Source: Anagrus nilaparvatae
Taxonomy: Eukaryota > Arthropoda > Insecta > Hymenoptera > Mymaridae
Direction of reading: 5' to 3'
Assembly (NCBI GenBank): GCA_022575985.1
Contig: JAKSXM010000132.1
Coordinates: 12,400,001 to 12,464,000 of the forward strand
Length of the DNA stretch: 64,000 nt
The notes below the pieces were generated by a model. The model ran no database searches and had not been told where the DNA came from. It saw only the letters and a program-made list of their open reading frames with translations. Below are positions 11,501 through 22,929 of the stretch, one piece after another. The position numbers and the translations under genes were made by a program. Each line of letters starts with the position of its first letter. The stretch's first letter is position 1.

Positions 11501-14500
11501 ATATTTATAGTGAATCAAAAATGTTAGTTAGAAATAATGCTGAGTTGGCATCAATAAATGATTGTCTCTACAGAAATTTAATCGATGAAGATTATAAATA
11601 CGTGATAAATACAAATTTTGATCGTTTTATTGTACCAAGAAATTTGGACGATTTGAAAGAATTAATTAATCAAGAATTAGATCCAGAATTTTATGATGAT
11701 TCAATTAATGATTATGCAAGTTTTTTGATTAGAAGTGTCTTTTTTTATACCATGTACGATGATGACATTAAGTATCAAGGACCAGGTAAATATTTATTTT
11801 TAATATTTTTAAAATTATTTATTTTTTAGGAAAATTTATAAGAACTTGTTTTTTTTGAAAAAAATTAATGACGTGTTCAGAATAATTTTTTTTTTATCAA
11901 CAACAGATACGGTTTTTTTTTATTGACGGTTGTATAAATTTTTAAGTAAATTTCATTGGATTAAAATTTGTGTATAAAATTTAGAATGAAAATCTAATTA
12001 AAATATTCCATGTATTTTAATATGAAAACATATTTCGTCGCCTTATTTTAAATTGTGTAACTCAATTGTGATACTATTCACACTGAAATGTATATGAGGA
12101 ATTATTTTTTTTTACTACTTAATTTGGACAAAAAAATGAAGAAAAAAAAATTTGAAAGGACATCGATATGACCCGTGTTTTCAGGTAGTTTGAACCTTCA
12201 GAAAACCGAAAAAAATCGTGAACAAGAAATCGGCGATAGGTGGCAAAAAGATTTTTCCACTTTTGTCAAAAACTGCCATTTTTCGTAACTACCCGATTTT
12301 CGAAAATTTTTATTTTAGGAGTTTTTCAAGGTATTTTTCGGGATTTTTGTTTAAAACAAGTTAAAACAAGTTTAAAACTAATAGAATAAAGGATTTAGCA
12401 TCAGTTTTTTTAGCAATATTTTGACATTTATAAGCTAGAAAACCTGTTTTTATTTTTTGCTTTTTTCAAATTTGGTTTTATTACTTTTTCTTGAATCTTA
12501 GGCTGTTTTTAATTTATGTAAGAGTTAAAATGGTAAATATTGATAATTTTTAGTCCAAATTGATTGTTACATACCATTAATATATCCGAAAATAATTATT
12601 TTAATGCGCTAAAATGATAGAACCCCTAGAGTCCCAATTTTTTAATTTTTGTTAAAATGAAGTAATTACACTTTTCTATCTTAAATATTTTGTCTATTTT
12701 ATTTTTATCTCATAAAATATATTTTTTCAAGCAAATAAAACTCCGTTAATGATTAATTGCCCAAATATTTTTCATTTTTACACATTTATTTGTCAAAAAT
12801 TACCAATTTTTTCAATTTTATACAATACGTAATTTTTGACTTATTATACATATTTTCAAGCTGTAGAATTAAATTAAGCAAACAATAAAGAATTAAAAGT
12901 AAAAAATATTGATAAAAATAGTTGTTATGTTAATATTTTTATGAAAATAAAAATTTTGTTGTTTTTTAATTGGGTAATTTATTTAAAAAATAAAAAAAAA
13001 TACATTATATAACTTTTTATAATTAAAATAAATAACTTAAAGTAGTTAACAACCAAAAATAACATTTTTTTAACTAGGAAATTATTCTAAACGACTAAAT
13101 TAGTTTTAAAAAAACGTTTTTAGGTGGGAAAAACACTTTTAATTGAAAAAAAAATTGTTTTTTTAATTTTATTTTTTTATTTTTTTGACCTTTTTTTTTT
13201 TTTTTTTGAATAATAATATAAGTTTAAACATAATAATACAATTATTTTTTATTCAATGGATAAAATGATTGTATGTCCTCCAATATTTGCAAAAATAGAA
13301 ATAATTAATAATAAAATATAAATAATTAAATAATTGCTTTATTCCAAATTATAAGCTAGCCCCCAAATGCTGTACTCGTACCTACCCCTAGAATCAGAAA
13401 AATTTTGGTGGGCGAGGGCGCGACGCCCTCAATAAAGAAAAAAGCAATTTAAACCTACCCCCAATGCTGTACTCGCACCTACCCCTACAATAAGCAAAAT
13501 CCTTAAAATTTTTAACAAATTTTCAAAATTATTAAAAATTTTTTTACTTTAATTTTTGTTTTTTTTTTGCATTTTCCCCAGCCAAAACTTATTTTTAACT
13601 TCATTTTAAGTGTTATTAAGCAATTTTCAACAAAAATTTTAGCGATTTGGTGGGGGGGAAAAACGAAGAAGATCCCAATTTTAAATTTTGGACAATACAA
13701 AAATAATTTTTATTATAATTTGAATAAAATAAAATAATCATTTAATTTAATTATGATATAAATAACTAAAAAATAATACAAATAATAAATATAAAATCGG
13801 ATAAAAAATTAATTATTTATTGATATATAACAGCGTTCTTCGCTGATTCGTCTATCAAATTGTAAACATTATTTGAAAATTTCTAATATAATTTCTTACT
13901 TTTTGAATTAATTATTTGAGGTTTAGTAGTTTTTAAAAGGACTTGAGAAGGGAATACCTCTTGAACATCAGGTATTTTTAACCAAAAAAATTTTTTTTTT
14001 AATCATACGAACTTATAAATTAGAAATTTGGATTCAGTGAGTCAAAATATGTATAATAAAATCAGGGACTTATCAAAATTTTGAATCACTTTAGCTACAG
14101 GATATTTAACATTTATATTTTTGTCCAATTTTGCAACAAATAATAGACCACGAATTTTGTAAAATAGACCCCGGATTCGTGTATAGCGGGTCAAAAAACA
14201 TAAAAAACACCCATTTTTTTTTCCATGGAGCTCTTATGGCATTAAATAGCATGGCTGGCGACAGGACTTATATAAAATATTAAACTTATATAGTAAAGAA
14301 AATTAGTATATCTACAGCTCGCGTCCAGAAAAGTAAAGAATGGCCCAAATCGCACGTAAATGACCTTTCGAGACGAAGCCGAGGATGGTTAACTGCGATT
14401 TGGGGCATTCTTTATTTATGGGCAAGGGCCGTAGAAAATTTTTCTGCGTCAATGGTGAGAAAACGCGCAGCTTCCGGGAAATACGTGCTTTTAGTCCGCC

Positions 14501-17500
14501 GACCAGAAATAATTATTTAAGTTGAAAAGTTTAAATTTATTTTACTCTTCCAGTGATATATTTTTGTCAAAATGTCTCTAATTTTACCCTTGTGGAAAGT
14601 TTTTTCTAGTACAAAGCACGGTAACTTGAAGTTTTGCAAAAATTGACATAAAAAATTTGGTTTTTTACCTCGTTTTTTACCGAAAAATTTTATGCCGCAT
14701 GAAAAATTCCATGTTCAGTGGTAAATTATCGTTTGAAACAGTATAAAAAATAAGCAAAATCCATGCTGGTTAGGTTTTAATATTTTAATGTTTTTAATAT
14801 TTAAAATTTTTTTTAATATTTCCAGAAATATTTGCCTTTAGATTTAAATTTTACCAAAGTTGACCTTCTCTAAGGCTAAAGAATAGCTCAAATTACATAA
14901 ATTACTTTTTGAGGCAAAACCGAGTATGGCAAACTGAGATTTGGGTCATTTTGTATTTATGGAGAAGGGCTGTATAAAATTTTTCTGCGTCAATGGCGAG
15001 AAAACACGTTTTTTTCGGCCACACAACGGTTGGGAAATACGTGCTTTCTGACTGCTGACTAGAAAAAGAAATTTCCGCTTGCGGTAAGTGGAAAAGTTTT
15101 TCAGTGTAGCCTGTTGGATTGGCCAGACTTCGTGCTCGTTATCATACTATCATGCTGAAATTTTACGCCCTTGATGCATAATATATTTAATATACCGTTT
15201 AAAAACAAATCTATATTCAATTCAAATTCTTTGCCATTTTTGCAGATATTTTTTTAAGTCCGTTTTTAAAAAATTCGTTTTTTAATTTAGTAAAGAATTG
15301 AAATACGATGACAATTCTTACAGGAACAAAATTAAAATTTTTTTTATCTGATTACTAACAATACACGCAAAGAAAAGAATAGTAAAATTAACCTATACAA
15401 ATGTAGTAAAAACAAATTAATATAGATTGGTAAATATAACCAAAAAATTAGTAAATTCTACTAAAAAAATTGAGGTTTTAGTTTATAAACAAATTTTATT
15501 AGTGAATTTTACTAATAATTTATAGTGACTTTTAACCAAACTGACTTTAGTAAACAACATCGTAATTTTAGTTATATTTACTAATTTTTTGTATGCGTGT
15601 AGCAAATATAACAGTGTTTTTTAAGTCAATGTATCTTATCGTGACTATGTAAAAAGATAGTTATCATACAAATATTAAGATTTAGCTCTTTTTAAAATCT
15701 TATTTTTATACTTGCATATTTAAAAAAAAATTATTTTATTTCTGAGAAATGCCTAGAAAGATAGAAAATAAGGAGAATTTTATAAATGAATGATTTTTAC
15801 TCGCCAATTGAATAAATTTCCTTGATAGATGCTTAAGTGCGATAAATAAAAATGGAAAATTGGAAAAATAAAAATAAAAACAGATTTTGGTTTCTCATAG
15901 TGAACTATACAGTACTAAGACCTAATTTTTTTTTCAAACATTTTTTTATAAAAAAATCTCTAACTAGTTTTTTTAGTTATTAATTTGCATGTAATTGTAT
16001 TGTTACATCTCAATTATTTCTATTATGCCATATTTATCTTTATGAAAGTAATAATATCTAGAAATATGATTTTTATCGATATCTCGAATCTGAAAATTAA
16101 TTTTTTGAAAATTTTTGTCTCAACATTTTTGTCATCAAAAAATACAAAAAAAAATCAAATTTTTTATTTTTGCACGCAGAACCTAATTTTTTTCTATGAA
16201 AGTATTAATTTTAGAAACATCGTTTTCACGTAATTTCTTGAATCTGATACTTAATTTTTTAAACATTATTTCAAAAAATTGTTTACATACAAATAAAATA
16301 TTTACAATTAAAAAATTTACAACAAATAAAAAATAAGAGCATTATTTTTTTTCTACAAAAGTTCTAATATCTAGAAATATCATTTTTATTTGATATCTCA
16401 AACCTGCGATACTTAATTTTTTGAAAATTGTCTTCAAAAAATACAAAATCTACCATTTGCTTTTTCTTTTCGAATGTAATAGCCTATTATTTTATATGAA
16501 AGTACTAGTTTCAAAAATATATTTTTTACTCGATTTTTTGGATCTGATTTCTATTATTTGAAAATTTTTTTCACTACATTTTTTGCATTAAAAAATAAAA
16601 AATGCACCATAATTTCTTTTCTTTTTGGGAGTAGTACCTAATTTATATACATAATATCTAATTTTTTTTTATGCAAGTACTGGTTTTAGAAATATTGGCT
16701 TTACTCAATTTCTCGGATCTGATACTTAATTTTTTGAAAATTTTTTATACAAAAATATGTTTACATTCACCTTGGTTAAAAAAAAATTCTTTTTAATAAC
16801 TAAGTCCTTTTGCTTTTTGTTTTTTTTCTTTGAAAAAGAACCATGGCAACGATGACAGAAGTTAAAATTAGCCCTGTAAGGAGAATTCCTGTAACTGAAG
16901 GTCCGGAATTTAAATCTGCCAATGAGAGAACGATAAAAATTTCCTTAGAGCGGGGAAGGCTCGAATGCAATTAGCTGTTTGCATTCCATGAAATTTAGGA
17001 TACTAATTTAAAAAAATTTCGTTTTACTATTGAAAATAAATTACATATAAAACAAAATTATTTACATACAATCCAAAGGCAAAAAAAAATAAATTCTGTA
17101 AAAATTCTAAATTCTAATAATTACGTTCTATATTCTTGCTGGGATACGGTCGAAATTAATTAAATAAATCAAAATCTTTGAAAAATAATTTAAAATTCTT
17201 AATTTCTAGTTCCAGAAGAGCCATATCTGTTCATTGAATCTAAAACAACAAGAGTAATGGAACCTAATGAACCTGAAAAATGGAGTACAAACATTGTTAG
17301 ATCTCATGATGTCGAGGAAATTGGATTATATAAAACTTGGGAACTTAAGAAAGGTAATATTTATCATAAATTAATTTTTAACTCTGATTAATACTTCAAT
17401 TGTAACTTATTTTTAATTATTTCAATAGGATACAAAGAAGAAATAATTGATCCTGATTTGGCGCTGACTCATTATTATCGAAATTGCGAGGCTGAAGATT

Positions 17501-17625
17501 TGGCATGTTACTTAAAAGAAACAGAAATCGATCGTATTGGACATAAATTTGTCAGCAAATTGAAAGTTGAAGTAAGAAAAATTTGTAATATTGTTTTTAA
17601 ATCAAATGAATGCCCATTTACATGA
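8586..17625 (+). CDS. glycosyltransferase family 92 protein, type II membrane, 5 exons
   Basis: Exons: 8586-8720, 10672-11251, 11324-11785, 17210-17353 and 17429-17571, reading on to TGA at 17623-17625 unless a further exon follows the GT at 17572. Phases agree at all four junctions and give about 505 residues, usual for GT92 (DUF23). Exon 1 is a short basic stretch, then a hydrophobic helix (LLSTLLIILLFTCFYI), a Golgi-type signal anchor. Exon 3 opens with the family-typical LHKFNSAHRLVEFIEYYK and GADKFIIYN. The metal-binding DxD position reads NTNFDRFIVP, so the first Asp appears to be Asn. Exons 4-5 carry VRSHDVEEIGLYKTWEL and LALTHYYRNCE, typical of the C-terminal half. Family members transfer galactose or related sugars to glycans; the acceptor here is unknown. 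Intron 3 (5.4 kb) contains the left breakpoint of the 15-kb duplication, so exons 4-5 exist twice. Family call is firm; activity is not. Confidence 0.88.
8861..9416. repeat. foldback inverted repeat in GT92 intron 1
   Basis: The arm at about 8861-9015 is the imperfect reverse complement of about 9258-9416. Paired pieces include TTTTTTGGGTCGCT against AGCGACCCAAAAAA, GTAATCACTT against AGTGATTATG, and TAACATAAAACC-like sequence near the loop. The centre is near 9135. No frame and no clear terminal motif, so it is either a decayed MITE or an intronic inverted duplication. Confidence 0.7.
9430..10671. other. rest of GT92 intron 1
   Basis: AT-rich intron containing fragments of a dispersed repeat with phrases such as AAAGAATGGCCCA, also seen near 14335. 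A short palindromic phrase, GGCCCATGCTGGGCCC, lies near 9693-9708. The 82-codon open frame at 10000-10248 lacks an ATG start and has no recognisable domain. Confidence 0.4.
11786..14010. other. GT92 intron 3, part left of the duplication
   Basis: AT-rich, with no exon that joins in phase. A phrase beginning CCCCAAATGCTGTACTCG occurs at about 13360 and again near 13459 with small changes, followed both times by CACCTACCCCTA-like sequence: a two-copy repeat with about 98-bp spacing. A GC-rich phrase (GGGCGAGGGCGCGACGCCC) lies between them. Confidence 0.45.
14333..14415. repeat. hairpin repeat, copy 1
   Basis: AAAGAATGGCCCAAATCGCA (about 14335-14354) pairs with TGCGATTTGGGGCATTCTTT (14394-14413) with few mismatches around a roughly 40-base centre. 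A related degenerate hairpin and the same downstream sequence (TTTTTCTGCGTCAATGG) recur at about 14876-15075, and the same family appears near 55858-55935. It looks like the end region of a dispersed element. Confidence 0.6.
14876..15075. repeat. second member of the hairpin repeat family, copy 1
   Basis: Divergent copy of the element at about 14333-14500. Shared phrases are TTTTTCTGCGTCAATGG, GAGAAAAC and GGGAAATACGTGCTTT, in the same order and orientation. The second member starts about 540 bp after the first, suggesting an old local duplication or two insertions of one family. Confidence 0.55.
15362..15601. mobile_element. 240-bp MITE, copy 1
   Basis: The ends are inverted: TACACGCA at 15362-15369 and TGCGTGTA at 15594-15601. 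The similarity continues about 32 bp inward with mismatches as alternating TTAGTAAA/TATAACC-type motifs. The interior repeats ACTAATAATTT and TTAGTAAATTCTACT-like words. No coding sequence; target duplication not clear. Confidence 0.65.
16000..16790. repeat. degenerate tandem repeat of about 150 bp in GT92 intron 3, copy 1
   Basis: Five divergent units begin near 16035, 16195, 16355, 16495 and 16670. Each runs roughly GAAAGTAnTAnTnTnTAGAAAT, then TTTTTACTCG-like, then TCTGATACTTAATTTTTTGAAAATT and an A/T-rich spacer. Spacing is 140-175 bp. The 82-codon open frame at 15985-16233 is only a chance frame through the first units. Confidence 0.6.
16843..16974 (+). other. small 43-codon open frame of unknown nature, copy 1
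   Basis: ATG at 16843 to TAG at 16972, in a patch clearly richer in G and C than the surrounding intron. The peptide starts MATMTEVKISPVRRIP and looks like ordinary protein, not AT-rich noise. I do not recognise it. It could be a retained exon of a captured or decayed gene, or an alternative GT92 exon, but the phase and splice sites for the latter are not evident. It recurs at 31873-32004. Confidence 0.25.
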
Positions 17626-18825
17626 CACTTTACTTTACCTAAAAAAAGAAATAATTTAATTAGAAAAACTTTTTATAAAATTTAAGATCTGAAAGTTAAA
17701 ATTAACGAGTCTAGTAAATAAATTTTGAAATAAATATATATTAGAATAAATAATTCATATAAAAATCTTTACTACTGAAGACTGAAGATTCTTGTAATAA
17801 AGTAGAATATTTTAATTGTATTTTAGTTGTGCTTATTTTTCGTTAAAAAATGACAAGAATAACAGAATTTCCTATTTCTTAGTTTTATGATTCTCATTTG
17901 CAGTAAATTTATAAAACTTTTTTGTGATAACTAAAAAAATTTGCCTTCGATAAGAAGTCTGTACCATTTATATTAAATATTTTAATTCTTACTATATTAC
18001 GTGTGTTATCCATCATTTTAGATACATTTGTGCAGATTATTCATGTAAAAGAGCAATTTATCTGGAAATAAATAAATTCTTATTTTCAGATACAATTTGT
18101 TTCATTAATAAGTTTTTGGTAGCTGCACTATGTATAATATAGATAAATCAGTTAACATTAATTCACGTAATATAGTAAGGAATATAGTATATTCCACCAA
18201 AATTGATTCATAATAAGGGTACTCTACTGTCAAAGTAAAGAAACTCAATTATAATATTTTTTTATAAAAATAATTAAATAAATAATTTCATTTGATGATA
18301 GTTTTATCACAAAATAAACAGGGTTACATTTTTTTTTTTTTTAAATCTGTTATGTGTTAATTATGAATAGTTAAAAAAAATTTTTTTCTTTACTAATAAG
18401 CAATAATGACTAAATTTCCATTTTGATTATGGTGTATTACTTTTTTTAGCATTGTTTAAGAAATAATTGCTTACAGTAACCAAAAACAGTAACTTTACAG
18501 TAACGTTTTGCCTCCTAATATATGAATAGTTTAAGTGTTAGTGCATTAGCGGATGTTAATAAATGGGATGAAATTTTGAAATCTTTCTTTTTTTTGGAAT
18601 AAATCGACTATTTTTATAATTTAATCTTGTATTATATTTAGTTTTTATTTAACAATATTTTTAGAATATACTTTTTTTTGGACTGTATTAATTAGGTATT
18701 GCTAGGTTACCCGCTAGAATCTTACTGACTTCTAAGTTACAAAAAGGTTTGTGCGAGATTATATTTTTATTATTAAAAAACATATAGTTTTATCAGGTGT
18801 AAGTGACTAAACATCGGGTATAATC
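17626..18825. other. AT-rich sequence downstream of GT92 exon 5, copy 1
   Basis: No exon, domain or repeat unit recognised. If GT92 has a further exon beyond the GT at 17572, I cannot find it here. The same stretch recurs at 32656-33855. Confidence 0.4.
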
Positions 18826-19100
18826 CTTCCTAACTTTGACTATCATTCTGCTGTTGTTCTTATGCTGCTGATATCACAAAGCACCTAGTATCCGAAGATA
18901 TAGATCGATTTTCATCTAATGTAGTGTGTTAATTATCGTTACCCAATGTGTCCTAATCATTTAATAAGCTTAAAAGATCTTCACGTGCTGTTCTTTCACC
19001 ATTTTCAACTCTTAGGCAGGTGTTTGTTATATGCTCCACTTCCATATCATCAAAATCAAGTGGGGTAAGAGATAGTAAAAGTTAAATTGCTACAATTTAA
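18826..19100 (-). pseudogene. decayed coding block of unknown family, block 1 of copy 1
   Basis: On the minus strand, an exon-like segment opens after a CTCTTAC/CTTAG-type 3' splice context and reads DFDDMEVEHITNTCLRVENG and then ERTAREDLLSLLND, followed by stops and a readable tail with NRSISSDTRCFVIS. The same text recurs at 22620-22905 and 22930-23340, with substitutions that keep the protein similar, which argues that it once coded. I do not recognise the family. Confidence 0.5.
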
Positions 19101-19199
19101 AAAATCTTTTTCTAATACTATATTTTCTAATATGCTATACGTTTATCGTCATTGTCACTTACTCCTTGACAGGGTTTTTACAAAAAGAAAAATGTTAAG

Positions 19200-20840
19200 T
19201 TATAAAAAATAAATAAATTTTATACTCAAAAATGTTCAGCTATTTATTTGTGTCTCTATTTTTAGGAGGACTGTCCCTACGGATCCTCCAGGGCCGTACT
19301 AACTATTATAATTCTCGGTTATTGTTAATTAAAAGCAAAAAACGTAACGAATAAATAAAGTATTAAATGATCACTTACTTTTGATTATTTCAATGAATTT
19401 TTCCAAAAATAAGGAATGGTTATTATTTAGAAAAATATGATCAACAACGATTTTAAAATTATTAATATTTATTTTAAATCAACTAAAAATTTTAAGTGAT
19501 GAATTCCACAAAACTTAAATACCAATATTAAAACTTGAACTTTAAAAAAAAAGAACTTATAAATGTTTAAATAGACTTATAAATATTTTAAACTTTTAAC
19601 AAAAATTCAAAGTTAAACTTTTGCACGAGTAATGCGTGTACAAGGTTTGAGCTCAAAAAAATAGAAGACCGCTACCAGCCTAAACATGGGTTTTTTAGAA
19701 AATTGATAAGAATAGTCTAGTTCCCAACCTTCCAAAATCTCCCACGCGCTGAACCCGATATGTCCAATTGTAAAAAATTCCCCCCTAGAGAACTATTTTA
19801 TTATTATCAACACTAGTTTCTCCCACATAAAAATAGAGTGGGAAAAATGATGACTCGGAAGATCTTCCGATATTCAGGGGGTAATTTTAAGCTGATAGCA
19901 GTTAATTTATGCATTTTCAAAACAAATAGGCCAATTAGAGTATTATGTACATTGTAAACAGAATATCGTGAAAAACTTAACTTTGAGTTCCCGTTTTTCG
20001 TTATTCTAAGCTTATGATTATATTTTTCGGTCACAGAAAATTTAACTAATTCTATATTTTAATTTATCAAAAATTATAAACAATAAGACTTATTTTAAAC
20101 AATGTAGCAAAATTTTAATCCGAAAATTAAGTTATTACTATAATAGAAACGTTAATTTTTAATATTTTATAACTGGTGAAATTTTCTTTCAAAGGAAAAC
20201 TACGTAAAATTCTTGACTTAATGTTTCGGGACTAAAAACGCTACAGAGTTTATTATTACTTATTTTAGTAACTATTAGAGTTTAAAAATTATTATTAACA
20301 ATTTAATCAAAAATATTTCTTAGACTAATTAATTACTATTTAATACATTAAAAATTTGATTTTTTCGTTTTCATAAATTTTTAGTTTAAGTTTCTTATTT
20401 TAAATTAATATTAAAAAAAATTTCAAAATGTTTTATTGAATTAACTTTATAGTGAATAAATTGCGAAACTTACTTTTTATTTTCGTTTGTAGTATGTAGA
20501 AAAATTAAATTGATTTGTTAATCAGGTTTTAACACCAGATAAGTAAGTTAATTTTAAATAATTTAAAAATGAAAAATTTATTTATACTTGAAATATTATT
20601 TTAATATAACTGAAGTTAAGTTGAGGAAAAATTTAAAAGTTAAGAACACCTTTTAATAATTAAGAAAATTTAAACAGATAAATTATTTATTGGTAAAAAC
20701 TAAGTTCAAATTTATATGTTACATTAAAAACGTATAAACCGGTTAAGATTGTACTTCAAGAAGGCCACTCTTCGGCAAAACATGGGTTTTTTAAAGTACT
20801 AAATATTTAAATATAAAGTTTGACAAATAAATTTTTAACT
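19200..20840 (-). mobile_element. LTR-like modules, copy 1 (A)
   Basis: Shares with the other minus-strand LTR-like segments a poly(A) module, here near 19255-19310: inverted GGAGG and CCTCC words, then a short A-rich stretch with AATA-type signals on the minus strand. It also has a degenerate TATA-side module near 19690 (reading CATAAATAC-like elsewhere) and the phrase CCCACGCGCTGAACCCGATATG near 19741. A second TATA-side module lies near 20785. I infer degraded LTRs of the element family that includes the envelope remnant. Limits are approximate. Confidence 0.5.
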
Positions 20841-20869
20841 TGAAAAATATTCAAGCATTTATTTGGATT

Positions 20870-22600
20870 CTATTTTTAGGAGGACTGTCCCTGAAATTTC
20901 CTCCAGGGCCGTACTGACCACTTTGATCTTTAGATGTTGTTAAATAAAATTAACAAATTAAAAATGAATAAAATAATAAAATGATTACTTACTTTTGATA
21001 TTTCTTGATGAAAAATAATTGTCAGCTTTCAAAATATATTTATGGATTGTATAATTCTCTTTTTTTTTTAATAAATTGATGACACGAGTTAAAGTTAAAT
21101 TATTATTTATTTAAAAATCAAATCAAAATATTTTTTTAAAAGTGAGGAATTACACAAACTTTAATTACTAAAAATTGTTAATAAAAATGTTAAAAGTATA
21201 ATTAAGTATAGTTATAAATAAAGTATAATTATAAATAAGAAAGTATAATTAATAAAATTTTACATGAACTTAATAAAATTCAAAGTTAAAGTTTTTAATT
21301 TAAACGTGAGTACTACGTGTTTTCTTGAGCTCAATAAAAAATAGAAGACCTTTTTCAGCTTAAACTTGGGTATTTATGAAAATTGATAATAATAGTTTAG
21401 TTCCCTACTCTTCAAAATCTCCCACGCGCTAGTCCCGATATGTCAATACTCTATTGGTTGATAAGTTTTCCCCAATAGTCAAAAATTCCCTCCTAGAGAA
21501 ATTTCACTATTATTATCAATATTCACTTCTCCCATAAAAATTAGAGTGGGAAATATGATGACTCGGAAGATCTTCCGATGTCCCCTGGACTGATTAGAGT
21601 TAATTTATGTATTTTTAAAACAAAAGGGCTCTTTTAAATATCATGTACACTGTAAAAATTTAAACTGAAACCTTAACTTTGAATTCCATTTTTTTCTATT
21701 ATAATTAACTATATTACAGTTTTCCAATTATGGAAAAACCTAAATTATTTTATACCTTAATTTTCTCATTAAATATTAAACACTAACAATACAACTATTT
21801 AAATTCTGAAAATTCAATCATTGTTATAAACAATTCTAAACTGAAAGTTTTACTTTAGAAATTAATTTGAAAATAATTTGACCAAATATTTCAGAAAAAA
21901 AATGTTATGATTAGTTAGATTTTCGAGAGTTTCCTCTCATCATTATTTTCTTATAAATAATATTAAAGTATGAGAGTTTTCTACTTGAAAAACGAAAATA
22001 TATAATATTTATTGATTACCCAAGTACAACTCTCTTTATTATTAACTAAAATAACAATATTTTAACTATGAGAATATAACTCTCGCTTATTTTTTTAAAT
22101 AACTTTTTCTTAGCTAATAAACTACTAATAAACATCCATTGAGCTTTTCAATTTTATTTATTAGTTAAGACTAATTTCTACTATAAGAGTAAAATGTTTT
22201 CCCAACTAATAAATTTCCTCTCAATAAACATTTATGACCTTAAGTCCGTAATTTATTAGCTAAATTTAATATTTTTTAAACCTATTAAAAACATGATAAT
22301 AATACATTCATGAGTTCCCTTTTCTGTTTTAAAAACAGGTTTGAAAAAGAAACTCGCAAGGGAAACGATTTTCTGACTTGGCGATTTTTAAAACTAGGAA
22401 AAATTCGAAAAATTATTTATTATTAAAAATAAAGTTTAAAAATTACCAAGTCGTGACATTTAAAATTCCCCTCAAAACTTCATCCTGTATACATGTAAAG
22501 TAAATTTCATGTACACGGAAAAAAAATTTTAATGTCCGGACTTTACAGTTTTTAAACAAAAATTTGATGAGACCGTTTTCCCATTTCTTTAACTTCCTAT
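20870..22600 (-). mobile_element. LTR-like modules, copy 1 (B)
   Basis: Poly(A) hairpin module at about 20876-20930 and TATA-side module at about 21365 (GGGTATTTATG on the plus strand, CATAAATACCC on the minus). The CCCACGCG phrase is at about 21421, and U3-like AT-rich sequence extends to about 22600. It is closely related to module A (the ACTCGGAAGATCTTCCGA palindrome occurs at about 19853 and 21561), so one arose by duplication of the other or both are insertions of one family. Confidence 0.5.
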
Positions 22601-22619
22601 CTAATCTAACTTTTCTAAT

Positions 22620-22905
22620 CCTTCCAAACTTTGAATATCATTCTGCTGTTGCTCTCATGCTGCGGATATCACAAAACACGTAGTATCCGATTATATAGAT
22701 CGATTTTCTTCTGTTATAGTGTACGAATTATCGTTACCCAATTTCAATGTGTTCTAATCATTTAATAAGCTTAAAATATCATTACGTGCTGTTCTTTCAC
22801 CATTTTCAACTCTTAGGTTGAAAGGCATTTGTTATCTGCTTCACTTCCATATCATCAAAATCAAGTGAGCTAAGGGGTAGTAAAAGTTAAATTGTTACAT
22901 TTTTA
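22620..22905 (-). pseudogene. decayed coding block of unknown family, block 2 of copy 1
   Basis: Second member of the block described at 18826-19100: same acidic opening, same leucine-rich LLSLLN-type segment, same Ser-rich tail, with its own stops and small indels. It follows block 3 directly on the minus strand, so blocks 3 and 2 form a tandem pair. Confidence 0.5.
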
Positions 22906-22929
22906 TAATTTTTTTTTAATACGATATTT

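Noticed and set aside
13512..13700. 62-codon minus-strand open frame in GT92 intron 3
   Set aside because: AT-rich Lys/Phe/Ile text, no domain, and no related copy nearby.
19813..20034. 73-codon minus-strand open frame (also at 34843-35064)
   Set aside because: It crosses the palindromic part of an LTR-like module; no protein pattern, and the related module at 21540 does not keep the frame.
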